64,000 bases of DNA from Scheffersomyces stipitis CBS 6054 (GCF_000209165.1 NC_009043.1:620001-684000), one strand, 5' to 3'; shown: positions 1 to 9,610, counted from the first letter of the stretch. The notes: generated by a model not told the origin, from the sequence alone. Made by a program: numbers and translations.

Positions 1-138
1 CTATAAGTAAATTAAATAAGTTGTATAAATACACGAATAACATCATACATCGCAAGCATTCACTTTGAACTCGATCAGATATGTACATTAGTCTATAAAT
101 ATTGGATAAATACATGAATATCATTACATCTTTGACAA

Positions 139-3100
139 CTAGTTGTCGTCCTCGTTCTTCACTATCCACAACGTATTCCTGACGTCTCTGCTCAACTTCA
201 TGTCGGATGGTATGCCCATTCTATAACACACTCTAACAATATCCAAACGCACCAAGTCAGATACTGTCCTCTCATAGCAGTTGAGGCCTGTGATTAAGTA
301 AGTCACAAGAAGATCATTGACTTTTGGATTCAACCGCGTCGTAGTTAATTGTTGTTCGATCCTACTTATCTGTTTCAGCTTACTGTTCAAGCTGAAACTA
401 TCTCTCTTGCGAAGACGGCCGAAAATGGGCGAATGGTTGATGAGAAACTCCCAGGACTCTATGAATTTATTTCCTAGGAAATTCTCTCTATCACCATCTT
501 CCTTCACGATCTCTATAACAAACTCCAAAGCTGGAACAATTAGAGCTTCCAGTTCTGGTAGGACACCTTCATGAACATCTTGGAAGACAGACAAGCTGCT
601 GGACCCACTGATCAACGTCAAGAGAATGGGCCAGTTCTTAGTTAAGATCACCAACACCAACTTGTAGTTGGTAGTCAAAATCGGATAAGTCTGTTTCAAA
701 GTCTTCAACACCTGCAACTTCATGCTGGTTGATTTCTGAGACAACACTACAAATCCGTAATTGAATATCCTTTGCACAAGAAAGTAGGTATTTTCAGGAA
801 CAGGTGATGGCCATTTTTCTTCTTCTGCAACGTCAGGTTCTTGTTCATCGTCATCATCATCGTCAGAATCTGCAGCTTGCTCTGAAAAAGGAGTATCTGG
901 TTTTCTTTTGAAGTATTCCTTTGTCGAATCATATGACTCAAATGGTTCAGTCAATTTGGCTGAATCGCTCAATAATTTCAACACCTGCTTAACACTAGTC
1001 AATCCCCATGGTTTATAGCTTGAAGTATTGAGGTCGGGATCTAATTCTATTTGAAGACTGTTTTGTGAGAGGTATCTTTCTTTCACTTGCTTGGTGACTT
1101 CTTCAAAAACCATAAACAAACCTTCTACAATAATCGAGTATCCGTGGTACGAATCGATAATTACAAACATCTCTGACAAGACGTCATTGAGTTGGTTCAT
1201 CTCAAGGAGGCTCTGACCAGCTACTTTTATAATGATCAATAAGATACCGGGAAGAGTTGGTACAAAATTGCTTGGAACAGTTAGTCTTAAGCTGATGTTA
1301 TCTATCAAGTAGTCCAGGTTATCAAGTATCAACGACTCTAACGAGTCGTTATAGTAATTCTTGAGAATAAACCCGACAGCTGTCTGAGCATGCGATTGAA
1401 TGAGTGTGTTTGATCGAAATGTCAATGCCTCTAGTAGAGAATACAAGAAGTCTCTGAGGAAGTTCGATCTAAACTCTTCCAAAGGTAATTTGCTTGAAAG
1501 AATTCCAATGGTATCTAAGGCTATCGAGTACGACATTTCGTTAACTTTCAAACTGTTCCCAGAAATTCCAGCATTGGCAAGTTCAAAAGAGGTATCATTA
1601 ATCAAGTCTTGAGACTTGCTGACCAATAGATACGACATTTCTTCCAACTCATCTTCTTCATCGGAGTCATTTTCAAGAATAATATAATCGTTCATATTGA
1701 TCTTATTCCTCGACGACTTCTGGTTAATGAAAAAGTTGTTGGCTACCCATAATGCGATTCCTCTGTCCAAAGTGTTCTTTTCGCTCTCCTCATCAAAAAG
1801 AGACTCCACCAATTCTAACTGTCCTGTCTGTTCATTTTCATCATCATCTGCTAGAGCAGCTATAAATTGAATAAGCCCAGCAAACTTTTCTTCGATTGTG
1901 TTGGAATATAGAGTAGAGAAGTAGTATTGAGGTTCGCTTCTTGTCACAGAATCTTCACTCCATTTGTTTGACAAAAGCATCAAATTGGATGAGTACAGCT
2001 CGGAAACATTTTCTCTATTTTGATCCGGTCGTATTTTTGTAATCTTTTTGGAATCGATGTTTGGAGGTAATTCTACGTTATCTAGTTTGTTAGAAAATCC
2101 TTCCTCTGTTTGACTTCCACTGAGCATCTTCAAGAGATCGTTAGTGTTGTCTTTTTGTTGACTATTCTGAATATAACTTTCTTTCAAACTCTTGCTGAGA
2201 AGAACCATAATATTCTTCTTGTTACTCAGTACAGCTTCATGAACATTATAAGCAGATTTTGAAAGATTATTCAAAAGCAGCAAATGAAGCTTGATACAAA
2301 CTAAATATGAGTTGATCTTCTCATCATCAACAGAGAGAATCACGGAAGTAAGTTTGTTCGTAATCAAGTCATCTAACTTAGACTTGATCTGATTGAAAAA
2401 AAGTGAACAGTTTTCTCTATTAGCTGAAATCAAAATACCCACTTGTTTCACAACATTGGCTATGCTGGTATTCTCTTCTTCAACATTCGTCGCGACAAGA
2501 GATATTGTTGTAGCAAGCATATCGAGAGAAAGTGGCACGACTTCATTGAAAAGAGACAAAAATGAGTTTTCCATTATAGCATCAGAGAATTTGTAGATCG
2601 CCTCTGCTAACAAGTTCTTGGTTTGCACTTTCAGCTTATTGTTGCTAGAGGTCACCAAGAGAGTCTTGAAAAAAACAATTAGTGAAAGTTTGAGTTGTTT
2701 TGAAGTTGCTTGGAGCCATGCTGTGTTTCTAATTCCTGTTTTGGAGGGTATCTCGATCTTTATCCTGTTAGTAGGAACATCTTCATCGGTTTCTTGGCTC
2801 CATAGTTCATTTACTGCTTCCAAATTGTCTATTTGTCGAACATCCTTGTACAGAACATTAAGGGTCTTGTCGTTGAACACTTTGATTATGATCACTTTCA
2901 AGGCTTCTACCACTTTTACTATCACGGTATAGTGCAAATTCTTAGACTGGGTAAAGAAGTTAGTCAAGTTCGACACCATCCCAGGAAGAACATGGGCCAA
3001 TTGGTCTGAAGACATCTTAAAGGTAGCCGTATTAACAAGAATATCAAGATTATTTATAAGCAAGTTGTTTTCTTCCTGAGACCTTGGATTTGTGGCCCAA

Positions 3101-3816
3101 GTGATGTTATCCAAGAAGAAGCTAATTGAATTGCCTAACAATGACATTCTCTTGACATTAGCTGTTTCAACAAAGTAGTCGTTTGGTACGGATTTCAATA
3201 TCATAGCAAGGCAATCTACAGCTGCTGCTCTAAACTCAATTGGTTTCGATCCACTAGAAGGGCTAGAATTGGCACCAGAAAGGAACAACACAATAGATAG
3301 CAATTCATCCACAAACTTCTCGTCGAACTTGTAGCTCCATATATGTTCGACTAGAAAGCCTATTATTTTTAAAATTGATGTAGTAATACGATCATCAATT
3401 GCTGGCTGCTTGAGGATATTCGATAATGGGAAAAATATGTAATCAGCCAAGTTTGGCGAAAGATGATAAGGTATTAAATTTTGGGAACTCTTAGTATTTT
3501 CTTTATAATGACTGTCTAGAACTTCATGTTCTGATTCCAACACCTCGGCCAATCGACGGAATTGGCTATTAAAAGCTGGTGTATCTAGCAATCCTATATT
3601 TGAGAGCTCTATAGAAATCGGTTTGATCTTTTGGAAGAGCAGTATGGATAAAGTCTTTGTGGTTTCGTCATAAGATGCTGGGGGTAACGAGACTCGTCGA
3701 GTCGAATCTTCTGGATCTTTTGATCCAATTTGCAACTCACGGTCGCTTTGAACGGACATTTTTGCACAAATGGCTCTAAGGAAGTAAATCGTAGTGATTC
3801 TTGCTAAATCTCCCAT
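139..3816 (-). CDS. TTI1: TTI1, HEAT-repeat subunit of the TTT (Tel2-Tti1-Tti2) complex
   Basis: A 1225-residue all-helical, HEAT-like protein. The N-terminal block around residues 60-95 (FQKIKPISIELS, then an amphipathic helix) matches the conserved start of Tti1 proteins. Acidic stretches occur near residues 730 (DSDEEDELEE) and 1010 (DSDDDDDDEQE), and a conserved helical C-terminus follows. Known role of the family: with Tel2 and Tti2 it is a co-chaperone that stabilises PI3K-like kinases (TOR, Mec1, Tel1, Tra1). The ATG at 3816 gives the full frame. A second in-frame ATG at 3759 (MSVQSDREL) would remove 19 residues, and I cannot choose between them. The gene is divergent from RPS22. The assignment rests on fold, length and N-terminal motif; a generic HEAT protein is the alternative. 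Confidence 0.8.
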   Translation of the reverse strand: MGDLARITTIYFLRAICAKMSVQSDRELQIGSKDPEDSTRRVSLPPASYDETTKTLSILLFQKIKPISIELSNIGLLDTPAFNSQFRRLAEVLESEHEVLDSHYKENTKSSQNLIPYHLSPNLADYIFFPLSNILKQPAIDDRITTSILKIIGFLVEHIWSYKFDEKFVDELLSIVLFLSGANSSPSSGSKPIEFRAAAVDCLAMILKSVPNDYFVETANVKRMSLLGNSISFFLDNITWATNPRSQEENNLLINNLDILVNTATFKMSSDQLAHVLPGMVSNLTNFFTQSKNLHYTVIVKVVEALKVIIIKVFNDKTLNVLYKDVRQIDNLEAVNELWSQETDEDVPTNRIKIEIPSKTGIRNTAWLQATSKQLKLSLIVFFKTLLVTSSNNKLKVQTKNLLAEAIYKFSDAIMENSFLSLFNEVVPLSLDMLATTISLVATNVEEENTSIANVVKQVGILISANRENCSLFFNQIKSKLDDLITNKLTSVILSVDDEKINSYLVCIKLHLLLLNNLSKSAYNVHEAVLSNKKNIMVLLSKSLKESYIQNSQQKDNTNDLLKMLSGSQTEEGFSNKLDNVELPPNIDSKKITKIRPDQNRENVSELYSSNLMLLSNKWSEDSVTRSEPQYYFSTLYSNTIEEKFAGLIQFIAALADDDENEQTGQLELVESLFDEESEKNTLDRGIALWVANNFFINQKSSRNKINMNDYIILENDSDEEDELEEMSYLLVSKSQDLINDTSFELANAGISGNSLKVNEMSYSIALDTIGILSSKLPLEEFRSNFLRDFLYSLLEALTFRSNTLIQSHAQTAVGFILKNYYNDSLESLILDNLDYLIDNISLRLTVPSNFVPTLPGILLIIIKVAGQSLLEMNQLNDVLSEMFVIIDSYHGYSIIVEGLFMVFEEVTKQVKERYLSQNSLQIELDPDLNTSSYKPWGLTSVKQVLKLLSDSAKLTEPFESYDSTKEYFKRKPDTPFSEQAADSDDDDDDEQEPDVAEEEKWPSPVPENTYFLVQRIFNYGFVVLSQKSTSMKLQVLKTLKQTYPILTTNYKLVLVILTKNWPILLTLISGSSSLSVFQDVHEGVLPELEALIVPALEFVIEIVKEDGDRENFLGNKFIESWEFLINHSPIFGRLRKRDSFSLNSKLKQISRIEQQLTTTRLNPKVNDLLVTYLITGLNCYERTVSDLVRLDIVRVCYRMGIPSDMKLSRDVRNTLWIVKNEDDN

Positions 3817-4030
3817 ACTTAAGGGTTTGGCTACCTTTGGTCATGTGATCATATAATCGTGACTTCGAAATAAATTGGTGCTATAATTTACTCTAATTCT
3901 AATGAGTACGCGTATATTTTATCACTGTCTAATCAGAAAAATTTTCACCCTACTGAAAAAATGCTTAACTGAATTTTACATATTTTGATATTCACTTGTT
4001 CTTCAACATATCGAGACTTTCGAAACAAGA

Positions 4031-4377
4031 GTATGTTGCCTAGTCTGTAACCACAAGTCAACATGGATGCTCTGCTTCCGCTTTCGATTTCATATCTCCT
4101 CCAAATGGGTAAGAATCTTGTCGTCTTGTAGAAAGTTGAACAACTTTTCCACTCCTGGTAAGGAATGGAGGCTGTTTGGATTTTTATTTGGCTCACTAGT
4201 TTTCAACAACTGGTAGTCTGAGACGTTAGATACCTTGCCCGTTTTCTGGCTCATGAATCCTTCTAAAGGACACTCATGTGGCTTTGGTTAACAATAACTA
4301 CCATTTATCTACTAGTACTAGTATAATGGTGGTTTTTGTATGAAATCGTTTCCTTATACTAACTTTTAATCTTGTAG
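4031..4377 (+). other. 5'-UTR intron of RPS22
   Basis: A consensus donor GTATGT at 4031-4036, branch site TACTAAC at 4357-4363 and acceptor TAG at 4375-4377 define a 347-nt intron that ends 21 nt before the RPS22 ATG. A 10-bp stem (4296-4305 with 4325-4334, one G-U pair) lies just upstream of the branch site. S. cerevisiae RPS22B also has a 5'-UTR intron, reported to carry an RNase III-cleaved hairpin. The donor choice is inferred from the consensus only. Confidence 0.75.
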
Positions 4378-4398
4378 CCATAATAGCAATTTCATACA

Positions 4399-5069
4399 AT
4401 GACCAGAACTTCTGTATTAGCCGATGCCTTGAACGCCATCAACAACGCCGAAAAGACCGGTAAGCGTCAAGTTTTGATCAGACCATCCTCCAAGGTCATC
4501 ATCAAGTTTTTGACTGTCATGCAAAGACACGGTATGTTTTCTTGATAGAAAATCTAAGAATCTTATTTCACTAGTTCCAAATTTTTGTCTAGTTCTTTTA
4601 ATTTATATAGATCCCCGAATTGATAACTGGATGGATTGATCGGTGTTCAGTCCCTTTCTGTCTTTTAAGTATTCGGGAGAATAAGTGGGAAATGCTTCTT
4701 ACACGGTGCTGATATGCCAATTATCTTTTGCCGTTTACTTTTCCTTAACATCGGGACTACAAAAATGGATTCTTGGTTTTGTTACAGAACTTATTACTAA
4801 CATTTTTAGGTTACATCGGTGAATTCGAATACATCGACGACCACAGATCGGGAAAGATTGTTGTGCAATTGACCGGTAGATTGAACAAGTGTGGTGTCAT
4901 TTCTCCAAGATTCAACGTCAAGATCAACGACATCGAGAGATGGACTGACAACTTGTTGCCAGCCAGACAGTTCGGTTTCGTCATCTTGACTACCTCTGCC
5001 GGTATCATGGACCATGAAGAAGCCAGAAGAAAGCATGTTTCTGGTAAGATCTTGGGTTTCGTATACTAA
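4399..5069 (+). CDS. RPS22: RPS22, 40S ribosomal protein uS8 (two coding exons)
   Basis: The product is 130 residues, the exact uS8 length. Exon 1 is 4399-4531 (44 codons plus one base) and exon 2 is 4810-5069. The intron 4532-4809 starts GTATGT, has TACTAAC at 4795-4801 and ends TAG at 4807-4809. The join restores His-Gly-Tyr as in all uS8 proteins. The protein starts [19 protein letters not shown] and ends GKILGFVY, near-identical to yeast Rps22. It binds the central domain of 18S rRNA. The coding intron contains an H/ACA snoRNA and the 5' UTR has its own intron (both listed separately). Saccharomyces RPS22B has the same two-intron arrangement as far as I recall. Confidence 0.97.
4608..4753 (+). 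ncRNA. snR44: H/ACA snoRNA, snR44 ortholog, inside the RPS22 coding intron
   Basis: Two hairpins are separated by box H (AGAATA, 4678-4683, fits ANANNA) and followed by box ACA (4748-4750). The 5' hairpin closes with CCCGAAT/ATTCGGG (4614-4620/4671-4677). Its pocket reads GATAACT (4622-4628) and TTTAA (4664-4668), complementary to 18S rRNA on both sides of U106. The 3' pocket reads CTTCTTACA (4695-4703) and TTTA (4734-4737), complementary to 25S rRNA flanking U1056. Both pockets lie 14 nt from their box, as the H/ACA rule requires. In S. cerevisiae snR44 sits in RPS22B and guides these two sites (from memory, as are the rRNA flanks). The 5' end is approximate. Confidence 0.88.
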
Positions 5070-5582
5070 AAGGGTATATTTGTGTATAATAATAAAGGAG
5101 AAAATAGATTCATTGTAGAATGGCTGCGAAAAGAAAATGGGAGAGAATGTAGATAACGAAAATTCTGAAAAGTGTCAATGTCATGAGATTTGTAAACACT
5201 TATAGAGCTCAGTTGGTCTGATGTTGGAAATAGAAGACAGGGAATGTTCCTGTAAATCATGAAGCAGTAATTGATAAAGCTTTCCAGTACGGTTTTTCAG
5301 AGAGAATGAGAAAGCAGAAGAAGTAGTATCCGAGTTCAAAGCCCACGCAGGTCAAGAGGTGACCCGAATGAACACATTAAACAAGATATATTGTCTAGAA
5401 TGTGTTGTTTTGAGTCTCTTGCCACCTCTATCAATTTTTCTGTTCCCCTTCATTTGTATTCTTCACTGTGGTTCCACAGTAAGTAATCCTGCATTTCCTC
5501 CAGATATTTCAGATATTTCAAGTTCTATTGGATCTTAGTCACTTCTTGATTCCATCTTCTCCAGTTAAACAGTTCAAAAGAG
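5070..5582. other. Intergenic, RPS22 3' UTR and IMP1 promoter
   Basis: 513 bp between two tandem plus-strand genes. I see AT-rich terminator-like sequence just after RPS22 and no further ORF, RNA or repeat worth naming. Confidence 0.5.
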
Positions 5583-6134
5583 ATGAAGTTGCCTGAGTCA
5601 CTCAAGTTCTTCTACTCCACCGTAACTTGGACTGTACGAGCTGGTTGTGTAGCCCATTTGATTCACGAATACGTTTATGAGTTCACAGAAACCAGAGGAG
5701 AATCTATGCTTCCCACTCTTCAGAGCCAGAACGATTACGTTCACGCTTTGAAGAAGTATCGTTTGGGTAGGGATATCGATATGGGAGATTGCGTTGTAGC
5801 CATCAAGCCCAGCGACCCAGACCATAGAGTTTGTAAGAGAATAACAGGAATGCCTGGAGATGTTATACTTATTGATCCTTCATCCTCTTCAGAGTTGTCC
5901 AATACTCCAGCTGAAGTCATACAACACGATGGTTACAACAAGTATATAGTCGTACCTGAAGGTCATGTATGGTGTACTGGAGATAACTTGTGCCATTCCT
6001 TGGACTCCCGTTCATATTCAGTATTGCCTATGGGTCTTATAACTGGAAAGATAGTAGCTGCGAATTCCATGAACAAGGGCTTTTTCTCAGGATGGAATTT
6101 CCATTGGATTGAGAATGCATTTGTTGAAGAATAA
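5583..6134 (+). CDS. IMP1: IMP1, catalytic subunit of the mitochondrial inner membrane peptidase
   Basis: 183 residues of the signal peptidase I (S26) family. The Ser motif GESMLPTL puts the nucleophile at Ser41, and the Lys motif HRVCKRITGMPGD puts the general base at Lys85, close to the positions known for yeast Imp1. A C-terminal DSRSYSVLPMGL box is the third family signature. One N-terminal hydrophobic segment (about residues 9-30) anchors it in the inner membrane facing the intermembrane space. There it removes sorting signals from proteins such as Cox2 and cytochrome b2. Spacing and motifs fit Imp1 better than Imp2. The ATG at 5583 is the first in frame. All catalytic residues are intact. 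Confidence 0.92.
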   Translation: MKLPESLKFFYSTVTWTVRAGCVAHLIHEYVYEFTETRGESMLPTLQSQNDYVHALKKYRLGRDIDMGDCVVAIKPSDPDHRVCKRITGMPGDVILIDPSSSSELSNTPAEVIQHDGYNKYIVVPEGHVWCTGDNLCHSLDSRSYSVLPMGLITGKIVAANSMNKGFFSGWNFHWIENAFVEE

Positions 6135-6362
6135 TCATACAATAGTATTGTATCATATCATTACCATTGTTACCCCCAACATCAGGGCCATAACATATTT
6201 CATAATCTAAGCATGTGGTTCCAACATTCATTATGTAAAACCATATGGCTACAGAGTTGTACAGTAGTCTCAAATTATACATTGCTCTATACTTACCTAG
6301 TAATAATATATAATAATAATGATAGCTGTACGTGTAAGTGCAACGAAGAATTTTGATTACCG

Positions 6363-7202
6363 TTAGAACTTACCAGCATGTCTGCTTCTGGAAAGATTCT
6401 TCAACACTCTGGCACCAGCATAGATACATGGCAACGAGAGAAGAGCCCCGTTGAACAAAGTGGTGAAAATAGACTGACCTAAGTAGTACTGAACAAAGTT
6501 GTATTCGTACCCAATCAATGACAAGAGGAAACCGATATTGAACAAAAGTTGACCACCAGAGGTGTATTTCAAGGCTCCGTACAAATCAGCACCAATAAAC
6601 CCAAACCAGGAGCCAATCAATGCTAAAAATAAAACAACTGCTCCGCCAATAAACACCAAGGGAACAATGGCGTTGATCTGTTTGTCTTCTGTTCTGAAGA
6701 TGTGGTGGATTTCAGGTTTGTAACCGATTCTGGGCTTTTCATGATACTTGGCCGTAGCCCTGAACTCTTCGGTAGGCACAATCTCAACAAGCTGTTTCAC
6801 CAAATTTTTGCCGGAGCTAGCTGGATCAGCAATAATCAACTTCAAATTCAACTTCTCCTTGATCTTCAAGACTTCTGGGAATTTACTGGCTGGCAAAGAG
6901 AATTTTATTTCGCTAGAGCTGGTGAAACCAGGAACGAAATGAGCAGCCAAGGCCGAGTCTTCAACACTGCTCAAAACCAAAACCAACTGCTGGGGTCTTT
7001 TATCCAAGACTTCCTTCAATTGCAAACTGATCTCGATCTTATCCTTTGGTGAGTCTACACTCAAGTGTTTGATTTCCTGGGTCATGAACTCGCCGAAAAA
7101 GACCGATTGGTCATTGAGCTTGATGGAACCCTCAGAAATCGTGTATGCCATAGCAGCTGCCCCTAATTGGCAAATAACTGCAACTATAATAGACAACTTC
7201 AT
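6363..7202 (-). CDS. SWP1: SWP1, oligosaccharyltransferase subunit (ribophorin II family)
   Basis: 279 residues, close to the 286 of S. cerevisiae Swp1. A signal peptide (about residues 1-19, ending AMAYT) is followed by a lumenal beta-rich domain. The family hallmark KPEIHHIF comes just before three transmembrane segments (about residues 178-275). The C-terminus SRSRHAGKF is basic and may be cytosolic. The protein is an essential non-catalytic subunit of the ER N-glycosylation complex that transfers the lipid-linked glycan to Asn in sequons. The start ATG at 7202 directly begins the signal peptide. The gene is convergent with IMP1. Confidence 0.92.
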   Translation of the reverse strand: MKLSIIVAVICQLGAAAMAYTISEGSIKLNDQSVFFGEFMTQEIKHLSVDSPKDKIEISLQLKEVLDKRPQQLVLVLSSVEDSALAAHFVPGFTSSSEIKFSLPASKFPEVLKIKEKLNLKLIIADPASSGKNLVKQLVEIVPTEEFRATAKYHEKPRIGYKPEIHHIFRTEDKQINAIVPLVFIGGAVVLFLALIGSWFGFIGADLYGALKYTSGGQLLFNIGFLLSLIGYEYNFVQYYLGQSIFTTLFNGALLSLPCIYAGARVLKNLSRSRHAGKF

Positions 7203-7479
7203 TTTGTTTTACCTGTTTCAATGATTGCTGGCCTGAAAAGAAGCTCGTTCATGGTATTTTTCAGGCACGCTATTTTGACGTGGTCGGTTGTATTTACAGA
7301 GGGCCTGTATATAGAAATGATTAGGATTGAATTTGTAAAATTAAGTCCCAATTAAAATGGAATCATTCTGTCTCTGAGGTGATTTTCACCTTCTGTACTT
7401 TAAGATAATGGCCAATTGTATGCTCTTTCATACTTGTATCCAGTTCATCTAAGTTGACTTCTTCCAGTTTTTACAATTT

Positions 7480-7507
7480 AAGTTGCAACTTTAGTCGCGC
7501 ACTAACC
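7480..7507 (+). repeat. Copy A of a 28-bp dispersed repeat
   Basis: Contains AGTTGCAACT (perfect palindrome), then TTAGTCGCGC and ACTAACC. It differs from copy B at four positions. Confidence 0.6.
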
Positions 7508-7896
7508 GATTTCTGGAGCAGTTCTACAATTTCTAGATCGAGAAATGGCTACGTTTTATGGCTTCAATCACTTTACTGATTGTGGTCTACAAGTCTTCTT
7601 CAACTCAACAAAATGTCCCCAATCGTATCCAAACTCTCGTCAATCTTTATTCCCTTCTTAATTATTTTGATCATACTCAGCAACAACGATCTACAAGCCC
7701 ATCATCATGTTGTCTTGTTTCTTTACTTAGTTGACACCATCAATAGACGCATTTAAATAAAATAGAATAGAAACAGCCTACGAGGTTAAGGACTCATTCA
7801 ACACCTTCTTCGCGACATTTTCAAGACGAATTGTTGTCTTTTCTTCCATACTTTCCTGTTCTTCCTCGGTTCACTTTTACCTAATATAATAATGGT

Positions 7897-7924
7897 AAGT
7901 TGCAACTTCAGTCGTGTCCTAACC
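7897..7924 (+). repeat. Copy B of a 28-bp dispersed repeat
   Basis: Contains AGTTGCAACT, then TCAGTCGTGT and CCTAACC. It is preceded by ATGGT, so it reads as ATG|GTAAGT with a branch-like TCCTAAC and an acceptor-like TTCTAG at 7928-7933. Confidence 0.6.
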
Positions 7925-8116
7925 TCCTTCTAGAACCATACAAGACTGCAGGAAGCCTTGCTTACACATTTAAATATGAACAATCTGAATTATTATGGAA
8001 ATTAGCAATACGATATATAGTTACCGAAGGTAGCTTTCGTCAAGAGATGTAGTGATAGCAGAATTGGTATTCAGTAGTAGTACGAATTTGTAAAATTTTT
8101 CTAGCATTCCTCAAAA

Positions 8117-9253
8117 CTATGATCTCTCAGTAGATTCTGTAACAGTAGCCAGAGCCACAACCACCAGAAATGTACCAGGATCATCATTATCCGACACAAC
8201 CGCTAGTTTTTCCTGTGGGATTTGATCCAAACTTTGACCTATGTTTTGTACCGTTTCTTGTGAGGCACTGACCACATGATATCCATCATTTGTGGTTTCC
8301 TCATTTTCATCAATAATTTCCAACTTTTTTCGCAACCAGTTCTGGCGATATTCGAAAGTCTCTTGTATTTGACGATTTCCACCAGTTAATGAGAAAACTA
8401 GGTAACCACTGGTCACCAAGATACTCATCACCAAGATAATTGGAAAGACTACAAAAACTGCATAATTGTTAGTATTAGACGATTTGCACCATGAAAATTG
8501 TGTTACTCACCTATTGCAAAGAACATAACTAAAGATGCCAACACCAAGAATGTGAGCACCAACGGAGAAAGGGCAAACATGAAAAGAGAGAAGAAGGCAG
8601 ATGCAAAGAAAACCAAAGGTAAGAGTATCAAGATTAGTGGCAAGTATACAAAGATTGCAATCTAGAATATGTTAGTGAAATCAGGAATTTAACTGAGAAA
8701 CGGTGATACTTACTAGTGCTCTCAACCACAAGTTCTCTTCAACCAGTTCGCAGGTGTTCAAGACTGCTCTCTTTGCCAAAGAAAAGAAAGGAACGATGTA
8801 CTCTATGATAAACCTATAAAGTTAACATTCTGGCCTTGTTGATAGTAGAAATTCTGGTAAAACTTACTTGAAAAGGGAATTCGCAGTCACAGAGTTGACT
8901 GATAACTGATAGAGTATGTCTGAGAAGAAATAGACAACACGGGCAATAAGTTCAGATGTAGTTTCCTCTGCAGTTCTGCAGAAAAATTGAAGAGTATTGA
9001 GGTTCTCTTGAGTTTGAGCTTTTGAATCTATGGTTTGTTGTGTAGTCTTGACACTCTGAGTGGGTTTCTGGATCCTGCTAACGTGAGTGAATCTCTGAAA
9101 TGAGCTGTAGAAATCGTGTTTTGCTTCGTTCTTCTTCTGCTCAACAACCGACGTTGAAAACATCTTATTGTATACGTTGTAGATATCAGTGTTATGGACG
9201 TAGACGTACTTGTTGTAGTGTTTGCAACAAATAGAATACTTTGCTACTGTCAT
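8117..9253 (-). CDS. Four-exon multi-pass membrane protein, function unassigned
   Basis: Exons are 9253-8868, 8813-8714, 8661-8511 and 8457-8117. Introns of 52-54 nt have donors GTAAGT, GTAAGT and GTGAGT and acceptors TAG, TAG and CAG. Good branch sites are CACTAAC (8671-8677) and TACTAAC (8468-8474); the first intron has only a weak branch site. Splicing gives 325 residues in one frame: a hydrophilic N-terminus, an amphipathic stretch, then a nearly continuous hydrophobic block of about 75 residues (IAIFVYLPLILILLPLVFF onward) and a hydrophilic tail. This could form two or more membrane hairpins. It recalls lipid-droplet/ER hairpin proteins such as Osw5/Ldo16, but I cannot assign it. A second in-frame ATG at 9163 may be the real start. 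The frame upstream of 9253 stays open to 9448 apart from one TAG. Confidence 0.72.
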
Positions 9254-9464
9254 CTATGAACAGTTGTATCTATCAACAGCACTATCTACTTTTGAATAGT
9301 TCAATTTGCTACCGAATAGTTCAAACTGTTCTGAATTCAAATAATAATAGCCACTAATAAACAATTGCTCAAAGGAAGCGATTTTAGGAAAGAAAAAGTT
9401 CACACTTTCAATCAGTAATAAAGTAATTGCCAAACTGATCTGTACCATTTTTTTGCAACACGAT

Positions 9465-9470
9465 CACGTG
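9465..9470. promoter_or_regulatory. CACGTG E-box upstream of ILM1
   Basis: TCACGTGA lies 141 bp upstream of the ILM1 ATG and also upstream of the divergent membrane-protein gene. It fits a Cbf1-type bHLH site and recurs in five other promoters here. Confidence 0.45.
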
Positions 9471-9610
9471 AACGATAGGCGAAATAAAGCTAAACTGAGA
9501 TGCGTTTTTGATCTGCCATTCATTTTGTGCCCGGAGGCACTGGAAAATTCAAGTATTGAAATTGTTCCATTCACTTTCTTCAGCCTTCAACATACGAACT
9601 TGAATCTAGA

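Larger units (their letters stand above)
7203..8116. other. Gene-poor intergenic region with a duplicated 28-bp element
   Basis: 914 bp between SWP1 (its promoter side) and the 3' end of the four-exon membrane-protein gene. I find no convincing ORF. Two related 28-bp copies (7480-7507 and 7897-7924, 24 of 28 identical) each contain the palindrome AGTTGCAACT followed by an intron-like CTAAC. The second follows ATG directly with GTAAGT, resembling a minimal first exon, but the downstream frame closes after about 20 codons. Confidence 0.5.

Noticed and set aside
3945..4196. 83-codon minus-strand frame between TTI1 and RPS22
   Set aside because: It overlaps the RPS22 5'-UTR intron and has no family resemblance or sensible composition.
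4773..5069. 98-codon frame as an independent gene
   Set aside because: It is RPS22 exon 2 extended backwards into the intron; the spliced model gives the exact 130-residue uS8.
8117..8434. Separate small genes at 8117-8434 and 8864-9253
   Set aside because: Consensus splice sites join them, with two middle exons, into a single membrane protein.
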